From the NCBI GenBank assembly GCA_014379305.1, contig JACMMB010000191.1, forward strand, positions 1 to 9,878: DNA of 9,878 nucleotides, in the 5' to 3' direction. The notes under the pieces are model-generated. The model was not told the origin of the DNA. It worked only from the letters and a program-made list of their open reading frames with translations, and did not search any database. Shown piece by piece: positions 1 through 7,495 of this stretch. Each line of letters begins with the position of its first letter. The stretch's first letter is position 1. This DNA is from Akkermansiaceae bacterium. Lineage in GTDB: Bacteria > Verrucomicrobiota > Verrucomicrobiia > Verrucomicrobiales > Akkermansiaceae. The translations under genes were made by a program, and so were the position numbers.

Positions 1-1
1 C

Positions 2-544
2 GATGCCATAGACATCCAGATCGATAAATCCGAACCCATCGACGGGAAACTCGCACAGGCGCACACCCGGTTTGTCCAACGGATCGGCCGTGCGGCCCAC
101 CACGCAATCGGCAACCTGCATATCCGCAAAGCACTTGAAATCGAACTTCGCCGCCGCAATCTCGCTCTGAAATCCTTCACCGCCACCACTTTGATCTTCC
201 TTATACTGGCTGCAATCTGTGGCATCTTCGGGTTTGAATGGCTGCCATGGATCTTCTGTTTTATCGCCATGGTTTTCATCGCAGGGGGCATCGCCATCTC
301 CTTCATGACCAGGAATGAAATAACCCGGGATTTCCAGAATTCACTTCTGAATACCTGTGGGGCTTTCGCGGAAACTCTCAGGGCTGATTACGAAGACGGA
401 CTCCGCATCTTTTTCCAGGATTACACGACGTGCCTGAATTCCATTCGCAAACATCTCGCTAATGAAAAACTCGCAGTCGAACCGAAACTCACCCGCTGGC
501 ACGATCTCTTCCTCACCCTGAAATCCATTGAACAGGACATTTGA
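2..544 (+). CDS. Membrane protein with two-helix hairpin, C-terminal part (possibly dynamin-like GTPase)
   Basis: The reading frame is open from the left edge of the window to a TGA, so the start lies outside and 180 C-terminal residues are visible. An internal TTG at 191 is in frame but there is no reason to treat it as the start. Residues 1-60 are soluble and basic, with a likely helical stretch rich in R, K and E. Residues about 64-80 and 81-102 are two adjacent hydrophobic segments forming a membrane hairpin. Residues 103-180 look like an amphipathic helical tail ending in LKSIEQDI. A late membrane hairpin inside long helices, followed by a short helical tail, resembles bacterial dynamin-like proteins, whose GTPase domain would lie upstream of the window. 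No G-motif is visible, so this is only an inference; other helical membrane proteins would fit. Confidence 0.75.
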   Translation, partial: DAIDIQIDKSEPIDGKLAQAHTRFVQRIGRAAHHAIGNLHIRKALEIELRRRNLALKSFTATTLIFLILAAICGIFGFEWLPWIFCFIAMVFIAGGIAISFMTRNEITRDFQNSLLNTCGAFAETLRADYEDGLRIFFQDYTTCLNSIRKHLANEKLAVEPKLTRWHDLFLTLKSIEQDI

Positions 545-651
545 GGATTTGCCCGGCCGTAGAATCCGTCTCTGATTCTCTAGCCATGCATTCCACGACA
601 AGGAATTACCAGCTTGCTAAATGTTAGGAAATCCTAGAAGTTAACGCCGTC

Positions 652-1194
652 GTGTTATCTTCCAATCTCGATAAAATTCATTCCCAACCTGTCGCAGATT
701 CAAAACGCGACCCCCAATGTCGTGCCCGTTCCGTGCCCCATCGACAGGGTTTTGTCAGTGCCATCGTGCTCTCGGTTGTCCACTACCTTTGCATTATAGC
801 AACCGCCACTTCCTTGATAACCTTTTTTATCCAGCCCACTCACCTTGCTACCAGAGTCTTCGCCGCATCACTCGTCTGCACTGCGGTCACTTGGCTGATC
901 GCCTTCCTAAAACGCCGCAACACCCATTGCCCGTTATGTAAAGGGACCCCGCTTATCAACTCTGGCGCTCTCACTCATCAGAAAGCGTTCAGACTTTATC
1001 CCTTCAATCACGGCGTGACCGCCACTCTGTCCCTCATCGCCAGCCAGAAATTCCGCTGTATGTATTGCGGCACCAATTTCGACATTCTCAAAACTCCTTC
1101 CCATCTCCGCAACGATGGCGATTCCAAATACGCCGGGGAATACGCCTACACGACATATACATCCGACGAACCGTCACAAGATAACCGCGGTTGA
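652..1194 (+). CDS. Small membrane protein with zinc-ribbon-like CxxC pair
   Basis: I do not recognise this 180-residue protein. The N-terminal ~33 residues are polar and basic. Two hydrophobic segments follow, at about 36-60 and 65-86. A cytoplasmic-looking domain then carries C93-P-L-C96 and C136-M-Y-C139, the usual spacing of two zinc knuckles in a zinc ribbon. The tail from about 150 is polar and rich in D, Y, T and S. The start is GTG at 652, the first usable start after an in-frame TAG at 625; GTG at 733 (residue 28) is an alternative. No Shine-Dalgarno site precedes either. Reality of the gene is supported by the coherent hydrophobic pattern and the paired cysteines. It lies 107 bases after the upstream gene and converges on the rodA-like gene with a gap of only 33 bases. 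Function is unknown. Confidence 0.72.
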   Translation: MLSSNLDKIHSQPVADSKRDPQCRARSVPHRQGFVSAIVLSVVHYLCIIATATSLITFFIQPTHLATRVFAASLVCTAVTWLIAFLKRRNTHCPLCKGTPLINSGALTHQKAFRLYPFNHGVTATLSLIASQKFRCMYCGTNFDILKTPSHLRNDGDSKYAGEYAYTTYTSDEPSQDNRG

Positions 1195-1227
1195 TGGCAA
1201 GTGGCGGCCTCAACCCGGCTGATTTTC

Positions 1228-2415
1228 TCACGCTTCCTCCAAGCGGCCCTCCAGATGACGGTGCACCCACACACTCTGCACCATGCCTAGCAGGAACATG
1301 CAGATCACCACAAATGTTCCGGAATAGCTGATCAGCGGCAATGGAATTCCCGTAATCGGCATCAGCAGAACGCACATTCCGATATTTTCATAAATGTGCG
1401 CGAAGAAGAGGGCAACAACCATGCAGACAATGAGCCTCCCAGCCACATCCCGACTGTAGAAACCGATAAAAAGCCCCTGGATCAACAGCAGGGTGAATCC
1501 CCCGAGCAATAAAAGTGCGCCCCGAAAGCCCAATTCCTCTGCGATTACCGCAAAAATGAAATCGTTGTGCGCTGTGAGTCTCGGAATGAATCCCTTGTCA
1601 TGCAGCGATCCCTCTTCCGCCGTAGCCTTCCAGCCGACCCCCTTCCAGCCCGCTTTACCCACTGCCATCGATACGTTGTGAGGTGCGTATGCATCTCCTA
1701 AAGTGTCAACCTCCTGTCCCTGCATCATTCTCAGCCATAGATCAATCCGGTCCGGCCCCCGCTCCGATACCAAGGGCAGAATCACAAAGTAAAGAATTGG
1801 CAACATCCCTGCCGAAACAAAGGCAATGAAGCTCAGAAACCTGAATGGAATCCCCGCCACCAACAGCGCCACGATCACCACCGGAATCCACACCAATGCC
1901 GAACCCATATCCCCCATCATCATCACCAACAAAAACGGCACTGCGGAAATCACCCCGATGATCGCGATTTTTAGAAACGGATTTCCCAGAACAGCATGAA
2001 GTTTTGGGAGATCATGCATCAGCCACGCAATCATCACGATCCCCGAGGTCACACCCAGTTGAGCCGGCTGGAAACTCAATCCCCCCACCACCAGCCTATG
2101 CACATCGTCATCGGCCTTCATCGCCATGATCATGAGTCCGATGCTCACTGCATACAGCGGGATGCCCAGCCATCTGATCCACTTGTAATCAATCAGTGCC
2201 GCCGCAAAATACGCCACACTTCCGACCACGATCCAGTTCTTCTGCATCCATGAAAAATAAGCCCCAGATGATCCGAATTGACCCGTCTGCTCCTGCCCGA
2301 TCGGAATATGCCGCGCCGCACTCTCAATCATGAACACTCCGAAAATCAGCAGTCCATACATCACCAGAACCAGCACCCAGTTCATCCCCAGTATTTTCCG
2401 TAAAAATGGCGTCAT
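1228..2415 (-). CDS. rodA: RodA-like SEDS peptidoglycan polymerase
   Basis: This 395-residue polytopic membrane protein belongs to the SEDS family (FtsW/RodA/SpoVE), glycosyltransferases that polymerise lipid II in the inner membrane with a partner class B PBP. Visible family marks are MGDMGSALV at 167-175, the loop motif HNDFIFAVIAEELGF at 283-297, and MPITGIPLPLISYSG at 352-366. D285 aligns with the catalytic aspartate (E. coli RodA D262). Two deviations stand out. The conserved QPSExxK motif reads QPAQLGV at 116-122, and the usual ISYGG reads ISYSG. The ATG at 2413-2415 follows an in-frame TAG by two codons, so the start cannot lie further upstream; GAGG abuts it without normal spacing. 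ATG at residue 11 is an alternative. No mreC, mreD or PBP2 gene is adjacent; purH lies 126 bases upstream on the same strand. RodA rather than FtsW is a judgement from the loop motif and length. Confidence 0.9.
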   Translation of the reverse strand: MTPFLRKILGMNWVLVLVMYGLLIFGVFMIESAARHIPIGQEQTGQFGSSGAYFSWMQKNWIVVGSVAYFAAALIDYKWIRWLGIPLYAVSIGLMIMAMKADDDVHRLVVGGLSFQPAQLGVTSGIVMIAWLMHDLPKLHAVLGNPFLKIAIIGVISAVPFLLVMMMGDMGSALVWIPVVIVALLVAGIPFRFLSFIAFVSAGMLPILYFVILPLVSERGPDRIDLWLRMMQGQEVDTLGDAYAPHNVSMAVGKAGWKGVGWKATAEEGSLHDKGFIPRLTAHNDFIFAVIAEELGFRGALLLLGGFTLLLIQGLFIGFYSRDVAGRLIVCMVVALFFAHIYENIGMCVLLMPITGIPLPLISYSGTFVVICMFLLGMVQSVWVHRHLEGRLEEA

Positions 2416-2454
2416 CCTCTGCTAAAAACCGAACATACCCAAGCCCACGTGCAT

Positions 2455-2474
2455 GGCAAGCCGCCATCCTTGCC
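2455..2474. other. 6-bp hairpin in the purH-rodA gap
   Basis: GGCAAG at 2455-2460 and CTTGCC at 2469-2474 form a perfect 6-bp stem with an 8-base loop, inside the 126-base gap between purH and the rodA-like gene. No T-tract follows on either strand, so it is not a standard intrinsic terminator. It may be chance, or a processing or attenuation site between the two genes. Nothing else was recognised in this gap. Confidence 0.25.
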
Positions 2475-2541
2475 GTATCACATGCGCTACTCCGGATCTT
2501 CCGCATTCGTAGGACAAGGCGCTCCAAATGCACCATTCAAT

Positions 2542-4083
2542 TCAATGCCTGAAATGCCGATGCCCGGTGAAAACCATCGCCATCCCCGCTGCATCAGCCG
2601 CCGCGATCACTTCCTCGTCGCGCATCGATCCGCCTGGCTGAATGCAAGCGGTGGCCCCGGCATCAATGGCGGATTGCAACCCGTCGGCAAATGGAAACAT
2701 CGCATCCGATGCGACAATACTGCCCTTTAAATCCAGTCCCGCTTCTTTCGCTTTCCATATCGCAATCCGCGATGCATCCACCCGGCTCATCTGACCTGCC
2801 CCAATCCCCAAAGTCCGATCCGCAAGAGCGTAAACAATCGCGTTGGATTTCACGTTTTTCACGATCCGCCAGCCGAAACGCATGGCCCGGATCTCTTCAT
2901 CGCTTGGAGGGCGCTTGCTCACCACCTTGTTTTCCAGATCATCAAGACCAAGTGCGGTGTGATCCCGATCCATGACCATGATACCGCCTGGACTGGAACG
3001 TATCACCGGCGCTTTCTTTGCAGAGAGATAGGCATCATTCATCTTCATCAACCGCAGATTCTTTTTTTTCTGCAGCAACGCCCGCGCCTCCGGTTCAAAG
3101 TCAGGCGCAATGATGACGTCCGTAAAAATCTCGGAAATCACCCGCGCCAATTCGAGGGTCAGTGGCCGGTTCGTAACAATCACTCCACCAAATGGCGCCT
3201 GTCTGTCGGTTTCAAATGCCTTCTGCCAGGCAAGACGGAGATCCTCGTCATCCTGACCGACACCGCACGGATTCGTGTGTTTCAATATCGCCACCGTCGG
3301 CCTCACGAAGTCCAGAATCAAATCCGCCGCCGCCTCAATATCAAGAATGTTGGTATAGCTCAGCTCCTTGCCCTGCACCTGAGTGAAACAGGCTGCGAAA
3401 TTTCCATACAGCGAGCATTTCTGATGAGGATTATCCCCGTAGCGAAGCTCCTGCTCAAGCGGCAGGCTCAGCGAAAAAGAACAACCGGTCCCTTGCCGGC
3501 ACTGGCCGAGAAAATTTGTGATCGCCCCGTCATATTGCGAGGTCCGGTGAAATACTTTTACCGCAAGCTCCTCCCGCAATCCTTTGGTGGTATCACCTCC
3601 ATTCTCACGCATCTCTTCCAAAACCCGCGGATAGTCATCTGGCGAAACCACCACAGTCACATGCGCATGATTCTTTGCCGCACTGCGCAACATCGAAGGC
3701 CCCCCGATATCGATCTTTTCGATCGCCTCCTCAAGCGTCACCCCCGCCTTAGCCACCGTTTCCTCGAAAGGATAAAGGTTCACCACCACCAGATCAATCG
3801 GCGGAATCCCGTGCTCCTGCGCCTGGGCCACATGATTCGCGTCATCACGACGCTGCAGCAAACCCCCGTGAACCATCGGATGCAGCGTCTTGAGCCGCCC
3901 TTCGAAAAGCTCCGGGGCACCCGTGTATTCGGATACGTCCTTCACTTTCAAGCCCGCATCCCGGAGCGCCTTCGCCGTTCCTCCCGTTGATAATAACTCC
4001 ACCCCGATCTCTGCCAATCCCTGCGCAAACTCTACCAAACCCCTCTTATCAGAAACCGAAAGCAATGCTCTGGAAATAGCCAT
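2542..4083 (-). CDS. purH: Bifunctional AICAR transformylase / IMP cyclohydrolase
   Basis: PurH carries out the last two steps of de novo IMP synthesis in the cytoplasm: formylation of AICAR with 10-formyl-THF, then ring closure of FAICAR. The N-terminal MGS-like cyclohydrolase domain spans about 1-195, with SVSDKRG at 9-15, STGGT at 32-36, GRLKTLHP at 62-69 and DIGGPSMLRSAAKN at 125-138. The transformylase domain follows, with RYGDNPHQ at 214-221, the catalytic pair K268-H269 in LKHTNPCG (matching human ATIC K266-H267), AFETDRQAPFGG at 289-300 and the usual C-terminus GHRHFRH. The frame stays open upstream to a TTG at 4146, but ATG at 4083 gives the typical MAISRALLSVSDKRG start and 513 residues, the usual family length. 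No Shine-Dalgarno site precedes it. It sits 93 bases downstream of trmO on the same strand. All key residues seen are intact. Confidence 0.97.
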   Translation of the reverse strand: MAISRALLSVSDKRGLVEFAQGLAEIGVELLSTGGTAKALRDAGLKVKDVSEYTGAPELFEGRLKTLHPMVHGGLLQRRDDANHVAQAQEHGIPPIDLVVVNLYPFEETVAKAGVTLEEAIEKIDIGGPSMLRSAAKNHAHVTVVVSPDDYPRVLEEMRENGGDTTKGLREELAVKVFHRTSQYDGAITNFLGQCRQGTGCSFSLSLPLEQELRYGDNPHQKCSLYGNFAACFTQVQGKELSYTNILDIEAAADLILDFVRPTVAILKHTNPCGVGQDDEDLRLAWQKAFETDRQAPFGGVIVTNRPLTLELARVISEIFTDVIIAPDFEPEARALLQKKKNLRLMKMNDAYLSAKKAPVIRSSPGGIMVMDRDHTALGLDDLENKVVSKRPPSDEEIRAMRFGWRIVKNVKSNAIVYALADRTLGIGAGQMSRVDASRIAIWKAKEAGLDLKGSIVASDAMFPFADGLQSAIDAGATACIQPGGSMRDEEVIAAADAAGMAMVFTGHRHFRH

Positions 4084-4176
4084 AGTGAATGTATTGGGTG
4101 AAAAACCGTCCGAACCTGCGGAACGAACACGCATCCCCGTATCCAAGCACTATCCCGCACGCAAGCCGGAATGCGC

Positions 4177-4884
4177 TCAGACACCGGACTGAGGATATTG
4201 AATCTCCAAGATCCAACAGATTGCACCGTCAAAACGGAATCTAACATTCCTGCCGCATAGCGACGCCCCATAAACCCGTCCTGCTTCCCCGGCCCCGCCC
4301 GCTGGCCTTGGATCCAATGACAAAACCTCCTTGATGACTCTCCGCGAACGCTCGTCCAGCTTGACGAAATCCGCCTCCGCCGACTCATCCACTTTCACAT
4401 CCCACCGCCTGATTTCCTCCGTCGCATAACCGCTCCGCGCCTCGACCAATGCCTCCGCATAAGCCAGATAAGGCTTCACATCGTAAACCGGTGTCCCATC
4501 CACCAAATCGACCCCCGAAAAATGCAGCAAGGGCGGCTGCATCCCATGATCTTCCTCCCACCCGAACCCATCAAATTTAACCAGCGATAGCCCAAGCCCG
4601 TTGGGACGGTAGGTCGAACGGCTCGCAAACACTCCGACCCTCTCATTTCCTCCCAATCGCGGCGGCCTCACCGTCGGATGCCATCCCTCCGCCACAGTCT
4701 CGTGAAATCCAAAGATCAACCACACATGCGAAAATCCATCCAGCCCCCTCACCGCTTCAGCTGATCGGTATGCTTCGCAAAACTCCAATACCCCCCAGGC
4801 ACTCCCGCACAGCCCCGGCTGCCTAGGCACTGCGAACTTGCTCCCGAAGCAAGTCCGCAGAAACCCGATCGGCTCAATCTTCAT
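4177..4884 (-). CDS. trmO: tRNA (t6A37) N6-methyltransferase TrmO
   Basis: TrmO (formerly TsaA/YaeB) uses SAM to methylate N6-threonylcarbamoyladenosine at position 37 of certain ANN-decoding tRNAs, giving m6t6A. The 235 residues equal the length I recall for the E. coli protein. They carry its signature blocks: FAVPRQPGL at 17-25, VRGLDGFSHVWLIFGFH at 45-61, RPPRLGGNERVGVFASRS at 73-90, YRPNGLGLSLV at 92-102 and LVDGTPVYDVKPYL at 127-140. These belong to the single-sheeted beta-barrel fold of this family. The C-terminal part (about 165-229) is less conserved, as is normal. The ATG at 4882-4884 gives the expected N-terminus MKIEPIGFLR; no Shine-Dalgarno site is seen. It lies 57 bases after the lipoprotein gene and 93 bases before purH, all on the - strand. 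Cotranscription is possible, but no functional link to either is known. Confidence 0.95.
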   Translation of the reverse strand: MKIEPIGFLRTCFGSKFAVPRQPGLCGSAWGVLEFCEAYRSAEAVRGLDGFSHVWLIFGFHETVAEGWHPTVRPPRLGGNERVGVFASRSTYRPNGLGLSLVKFDGFGWEEDHGMQPPLLHFSGVDLVDGTPVYDVKPYLAYAEALVEARSGYATEEIRRWDVKVDESAEADFVKLDERSRRVIKEVLSLDPRPAGGAGEAGRVYGASLCGRNVRFRFDGAICWILEIQYPQSGV

Positions 4885-4920
4885 GCCGTTTCATTGCCGC
4901 AAAACCCCCGCCTGGAGATT

Positions 4921-4939
4921 GGAGCTTGCGGCTCCGCAA
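4921..4939. terminator. Two mutually exclusive short hairpins after the lipoprotein gene
   Basis: Two base pairings compete here. GGAGC (4921-4925) pairs with GCTCC (4931-4935) around TTGCG. Alternatively TTGCG (4926-4930) pairs with CGCAA (4935-4939) around a four-base loop. The structure begins two bases beyond the lipoprotein stop on the - strand. No T-run follows directly, so termination is doubtful; it may be a 3'-end stabiliser or a weak REP-like sequence. Confidence 0.3.
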
Positions 4940-4941
4940 AT

Positions 4942-7326
4942 TCATTTCGTCTTGAAGTGCATGCTGCTGCGAACCCTGCCGTTCTCCTCCTTCGCCGTCC
5001 ATTTCAAGGAATCAAACTCGCCACAGACATCAATCACTTGCTTCAGCTGCGCCTTGTTTTTATTAAAATCCGCCAAGTCGGATTCACTTGTGAAAACCTC
5101 ACCCGAATTCTTATCAACCACCTCCAGCATCTCGCCGGCATACGCTGTCAGGGCATTGAAATTCAGGAGAAAACGCACGCCCTCTCCTTTCGCTCCACCG
5201 GCAGCAGCCTTGTCAACCAGGTCAAGTGCCTGGGTCTTCGAAGTCGATGCCGCAAACCATTTGTCGCTTACCGTGACTGATGGCAGGAAGTCGTTGTCAA
5301 AAAACGGAAACGAGAAAAACCAGGTTGTCATGCCGTCTTTTTCCGAGCTGATCGCCTTTTGCATGGGAATGTCCTCACCGGCCATTTCACTGACTTTTTG
5401 CAGGATCGAAGTCGCTCTGCCATTGATCTTTTCCCATGAGCTCGCCAGCTTGCTCCTGTCCTTCACCGGCGCTATGAGAGTCATTCGCGGCGCCTTGCCC
5501 TGATCCACGATACTCTGTGGAATCCCCGGAACCGCCGGTATCGAACCTTTCAGATCGATAATGACAGCGCTTTCGCTTCCAATTCCATCCGCGAAATCCC
5601 CGCTCAAAGCCTCCCATACCCCGACCACATCCTGCCTGAATTTCTCATCGAAAAGCTTGGCATACTCCTTGACTTGGGCCACTTCCGGAGCCTCTAGATT
5701 CAGTTCGGAAACCTTCATCGTCACCGCATAAGCTGTCTCAAGAATCGCTTCGACATACCCACCCATGGCCTCGTCATATGCAGCACTGGATGGTGCGTTC
5801 ACAAAAAGCAAATTGTCGCCGCTGTCGCCAAGATGGGCAAGGGTCGTCGATCCTTTCCAATCCACCGCGCCGCTATCGTAACCCCCGAAGCTCTCGATCT
5901 TCAACCCCTCTTCCGCAAAGGCGACCATTCCCAGGTCATCGGTCTTGGCGAGTTTCATCAACGCCGCCTCGCGATCCGAGATGATTTCCAGCAGTCCCTG
6001 GAGATCGCGGGTGTCACCCAGCGATTCGCCTCCGGAAATTCCGTCCCGCAGCCCCAACGCATAATCGGCAAGCCCACCCGATTCCTTAATCAGCGCATCA
6101 TAGGTTTCCTTTTGACCGTAAATAACCGAGATCAACTTCTTGTCTGCAAACGCATCCGCGAAGTTCAGCTCGTCCGATGCCACCAGCGATTCCTTGATCT
6201 CTGAAACCAAGGCCAACGATTCCTCGCTTCCGCCGACCAGCATGACCACATAATCTCCGATCGTTCCAGTCACCACGAACAGGTTCTTTTTCCGCAGCGC
6301 GCTGAGCAGGGCATCCACCGTGGCAGGACTCAGATCCTCTTCCATTTTCTCCCGTTCCGCTTCCATCGTTTTGACGATTGCCTCACCCACCAATTTATAC
6401 CCGGCTAATTTAGCTCCGCCTGTTTCGAACTCCACCGGCACTGCCATTTCTCCTGCCATTCCGAAGAACGACATGCCGGAGTTCAGCAACTGCGCCGCTT
6501 GCTCAAGCTCCCCTTCTTTCGCTCGGAAAGCCAAGTATAGAGGCGGCATCTCCGCATCTTCCAATAGCTTCGTGCCCGATTCCGGATCTTCCAGCAGCGA
6601 TGTCAGTATTCCGGTTCCTTGCAGATCCTTCATCATGGTCGCTGAGAAATCCTCCATACTGCCGGTCTCCGCAAATGACTGCGCCGCCTTGCCCAAGGAT
6701 CTGGCTTGGAAATAAGCCATCCGCCGATTCAGCTTCAATAAATGCCCCACCTGCACGCCTGCGGTTTTTCCCAGCGCGATCGTCACTTCCTGCCCCAATA
6801 AAGTCCACGGCCCTGGCCCGCCCTCTGCCGCTACAGGCGGCTCCACGGCTTCTGGTTCCTCCGCCTGTGCATCTTCTTCATTCGGCTGCGCGGCTTCCGG
6901 TAAATCCGCATTTTCGTCTTCAACTATCCCATCCTCCTCCAGCATCTCCGCATCTTCCAGTCCCTCTTCCAAGCCGTCGGCCCCCATTCCACCGATTCCA
7001 CCCGCTCCCATCCCTTCCTCAATCAACGCCCAAATCTTCAGCGCCTTCAATTCATCCGCCGTTTGCCTGGCATTATAGAAGGACAGCGAGACTTCGGTAT
7101 CTTTCGGTAAATATTTAACAAACCCCAGTTTCGCCGCCCGCTCTTCCGCACTCAGCTTGGGTGCCTCGGCACCCGTTACCGCTTCCTTTACCTTCCCAAC
7201 CACCTCCTCGACCACCGATTTCTCTTCCGCCTCCGCCTTGGTGGTCGGTTCCGCTTTCTTCTCGCATGAGACGAAGCCCAAGAACGCCACCGAACCCACC
7301 AGCCATGCACCATACGGTATTTTCAT
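4942..7326 (-). CDS. Large lipoprotein of unknown function with acidic linker
   Basis: I do not recognise the family of this 794-residue protein. ATG at 7324-7326 is chosen because it starts a clean lipoprotein signal: MK, then a hydrophobic stretch, then GFVSC with the likely lipidated cysteine C21. The frame runs on to a TTG at 7368, which would bury this signal. Phenylalanine at position -3 of the lipobox is less usual. After C21 comes a charged, helical linker to about residue 65, then LGFVKYLPKDTEVSLSFYNA at 67-86, reminiscent of large secreted proteins that open with a 'LPxDT' motif (DUF3352-like; a weak memory-based comparison). Residues 107-173 are glycine-rich and then strongly acidic low complexity. 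The remaining ~620 residues look globular, with many alternating hydrophobic strands and almost no cysteine, and no catalytic motif was seen. It is the first gene of the leftward block, divergent from parB. Confidence 0.85.
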   Translation of the reverse strand: MKIPYGAWLVGSVAFLGFVSCEKKAEPTTKAEAEEKSVVEEVVGKVKEAVTGAEAPKLSAEERAAKLGFVKYLPKDTEVSLSFYNARQTADELKALKIWALIEEGMGAGGIGGMGADGLEEGLEDAEMLEEDGIVEDENADLPEAAQPNEEDAQAEEPEAVEPPVAAEGGPGPWTLLGQEVTIALGKTAGVQVGHLLKLNRRMAYFQARSLGKAAQSFAETGSMEDFSATMMKDLQGTGILTSLLEDPESGTKLLEDAEMPPLYLAFRAKEGELEQAAQLLNSGMSFFGMAGEMAVPVEFETGGAKLAGYKLVGEAIVKTMEAEREKMEEDLSPATVDALLSALRKKNLFVVTGTIGDYVVMLVGGSEESLALVSEIKESLVASDELNFADAFADKKLISVIYGQKETYDALIKESGGLADYALGLRDGISGGESLGDTRDLQGLLEIISDREAALMKLAKTDDLGMVAFAEEGLKIESFGGYDSGAVDWKGSTTLAHLGDSGDNLLFVNAPSSAAYDEAMGGYVEAILETAYAVTMKVSELNLEAPEVAQVKEYAKLFDEKFRQDVVGVWEALSGDFADGIGSESAVIIDLKGSIPAVPGIPQSIVDQGKAPRMTLIAPVKDRSKLASSWEKINGRATSILQKVSEMAGEDIPMQKAISSEKDGMTTWFFSFPFFDNDFLPSVTVSDKWFAASTSKTQALDLVDKAAAGGAKGEGVRFLLNFNALTAYAGEMLEVVDKNSGEVFTSESDLADFNKNKAQLKQVIDVCGEFDSLKWTAKEENGRVRSSMHFKTK

Positions 7327-7495
7327 ACACCAAATTAAAAAAACCCCGGGTCTCCTATCAAGCACCAATCGCCCTGCTTACATACTATTTGCAAAAGCCA
7401 TATCCCGCAGCTCGCGATCCCTTGGTTAGGAATTCTCCGTCGCAAGTTGAAATCCGCTTCCCCTCCGCTTTCGTTTCCACCACACTCACCCTCCA
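7327..7495. promoter_or_regulatory. Divergent intergenic region between the lipoprotein gene and parB
   Basis: These 169 bases separate the starts of two divergent genes, so they must hold the promoter of at least one unless transcription enters from further away. The AT-richest part is about 7374-7405, with TACTAT near 7385 as a possible -10 on the + strand; no convincing -35 accompanies it. An A-run at 7337-7343 lies just upstream of the lipoprotein start. No palindromic operator and no parS-like sequence (consensus TGTTTCACGTGAAACA) was found. No Shine-Dalgarno site precedes either start. Confidence 0.45.

Noticed and set aside
561..579. Hairpin AGAATC/GATTCT after the first gene
   Set aside because: It is a 6-bp stem with a 7-base loop but only two GC pairs and no T-run; too weak to call a terminator.
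625..636. Dyad TAGGA-AA-TCCTA upstream of the GTG start at 652
   Set aside because: It is five pairs around two bases, with no nearby promoter elements recognised; likely chance.
1183..1192. Perfect palindrome AACCGCGGTT overlapping the stop of the zinc-ribbon-like gene
   Set aside because: Without a loop it cannot act as a terminator hairpin, and ten-base palindromes of this kind arise by chance in GC-rich DNA.
2446..2451. CACGTG core as a possible parS site
   Set aside because: The flanks do not match the parS consensus TGTTTCACGTGAAACA.
2959..3990. 343-codon + strand frame opposite purH
   Set aside because: Antisense to purH, whose catalytic motifs are intact; the translation is rich in R, H, P and Q without domain character.
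4101..4122. Possible terminator between trmO and purH (short stem followed by T5 on the - strand)
   Set aside because: The stem has only four pairs (TCCG/CGGA) and the T-run is short and offset by three bases.
4084..4146. Upstream extension of purH to a TTG at 4146
   Set aside because: The extra 21 residues do not resemble PurH, and the ATG at 4083 gives the canonical N-terminus and usual length.
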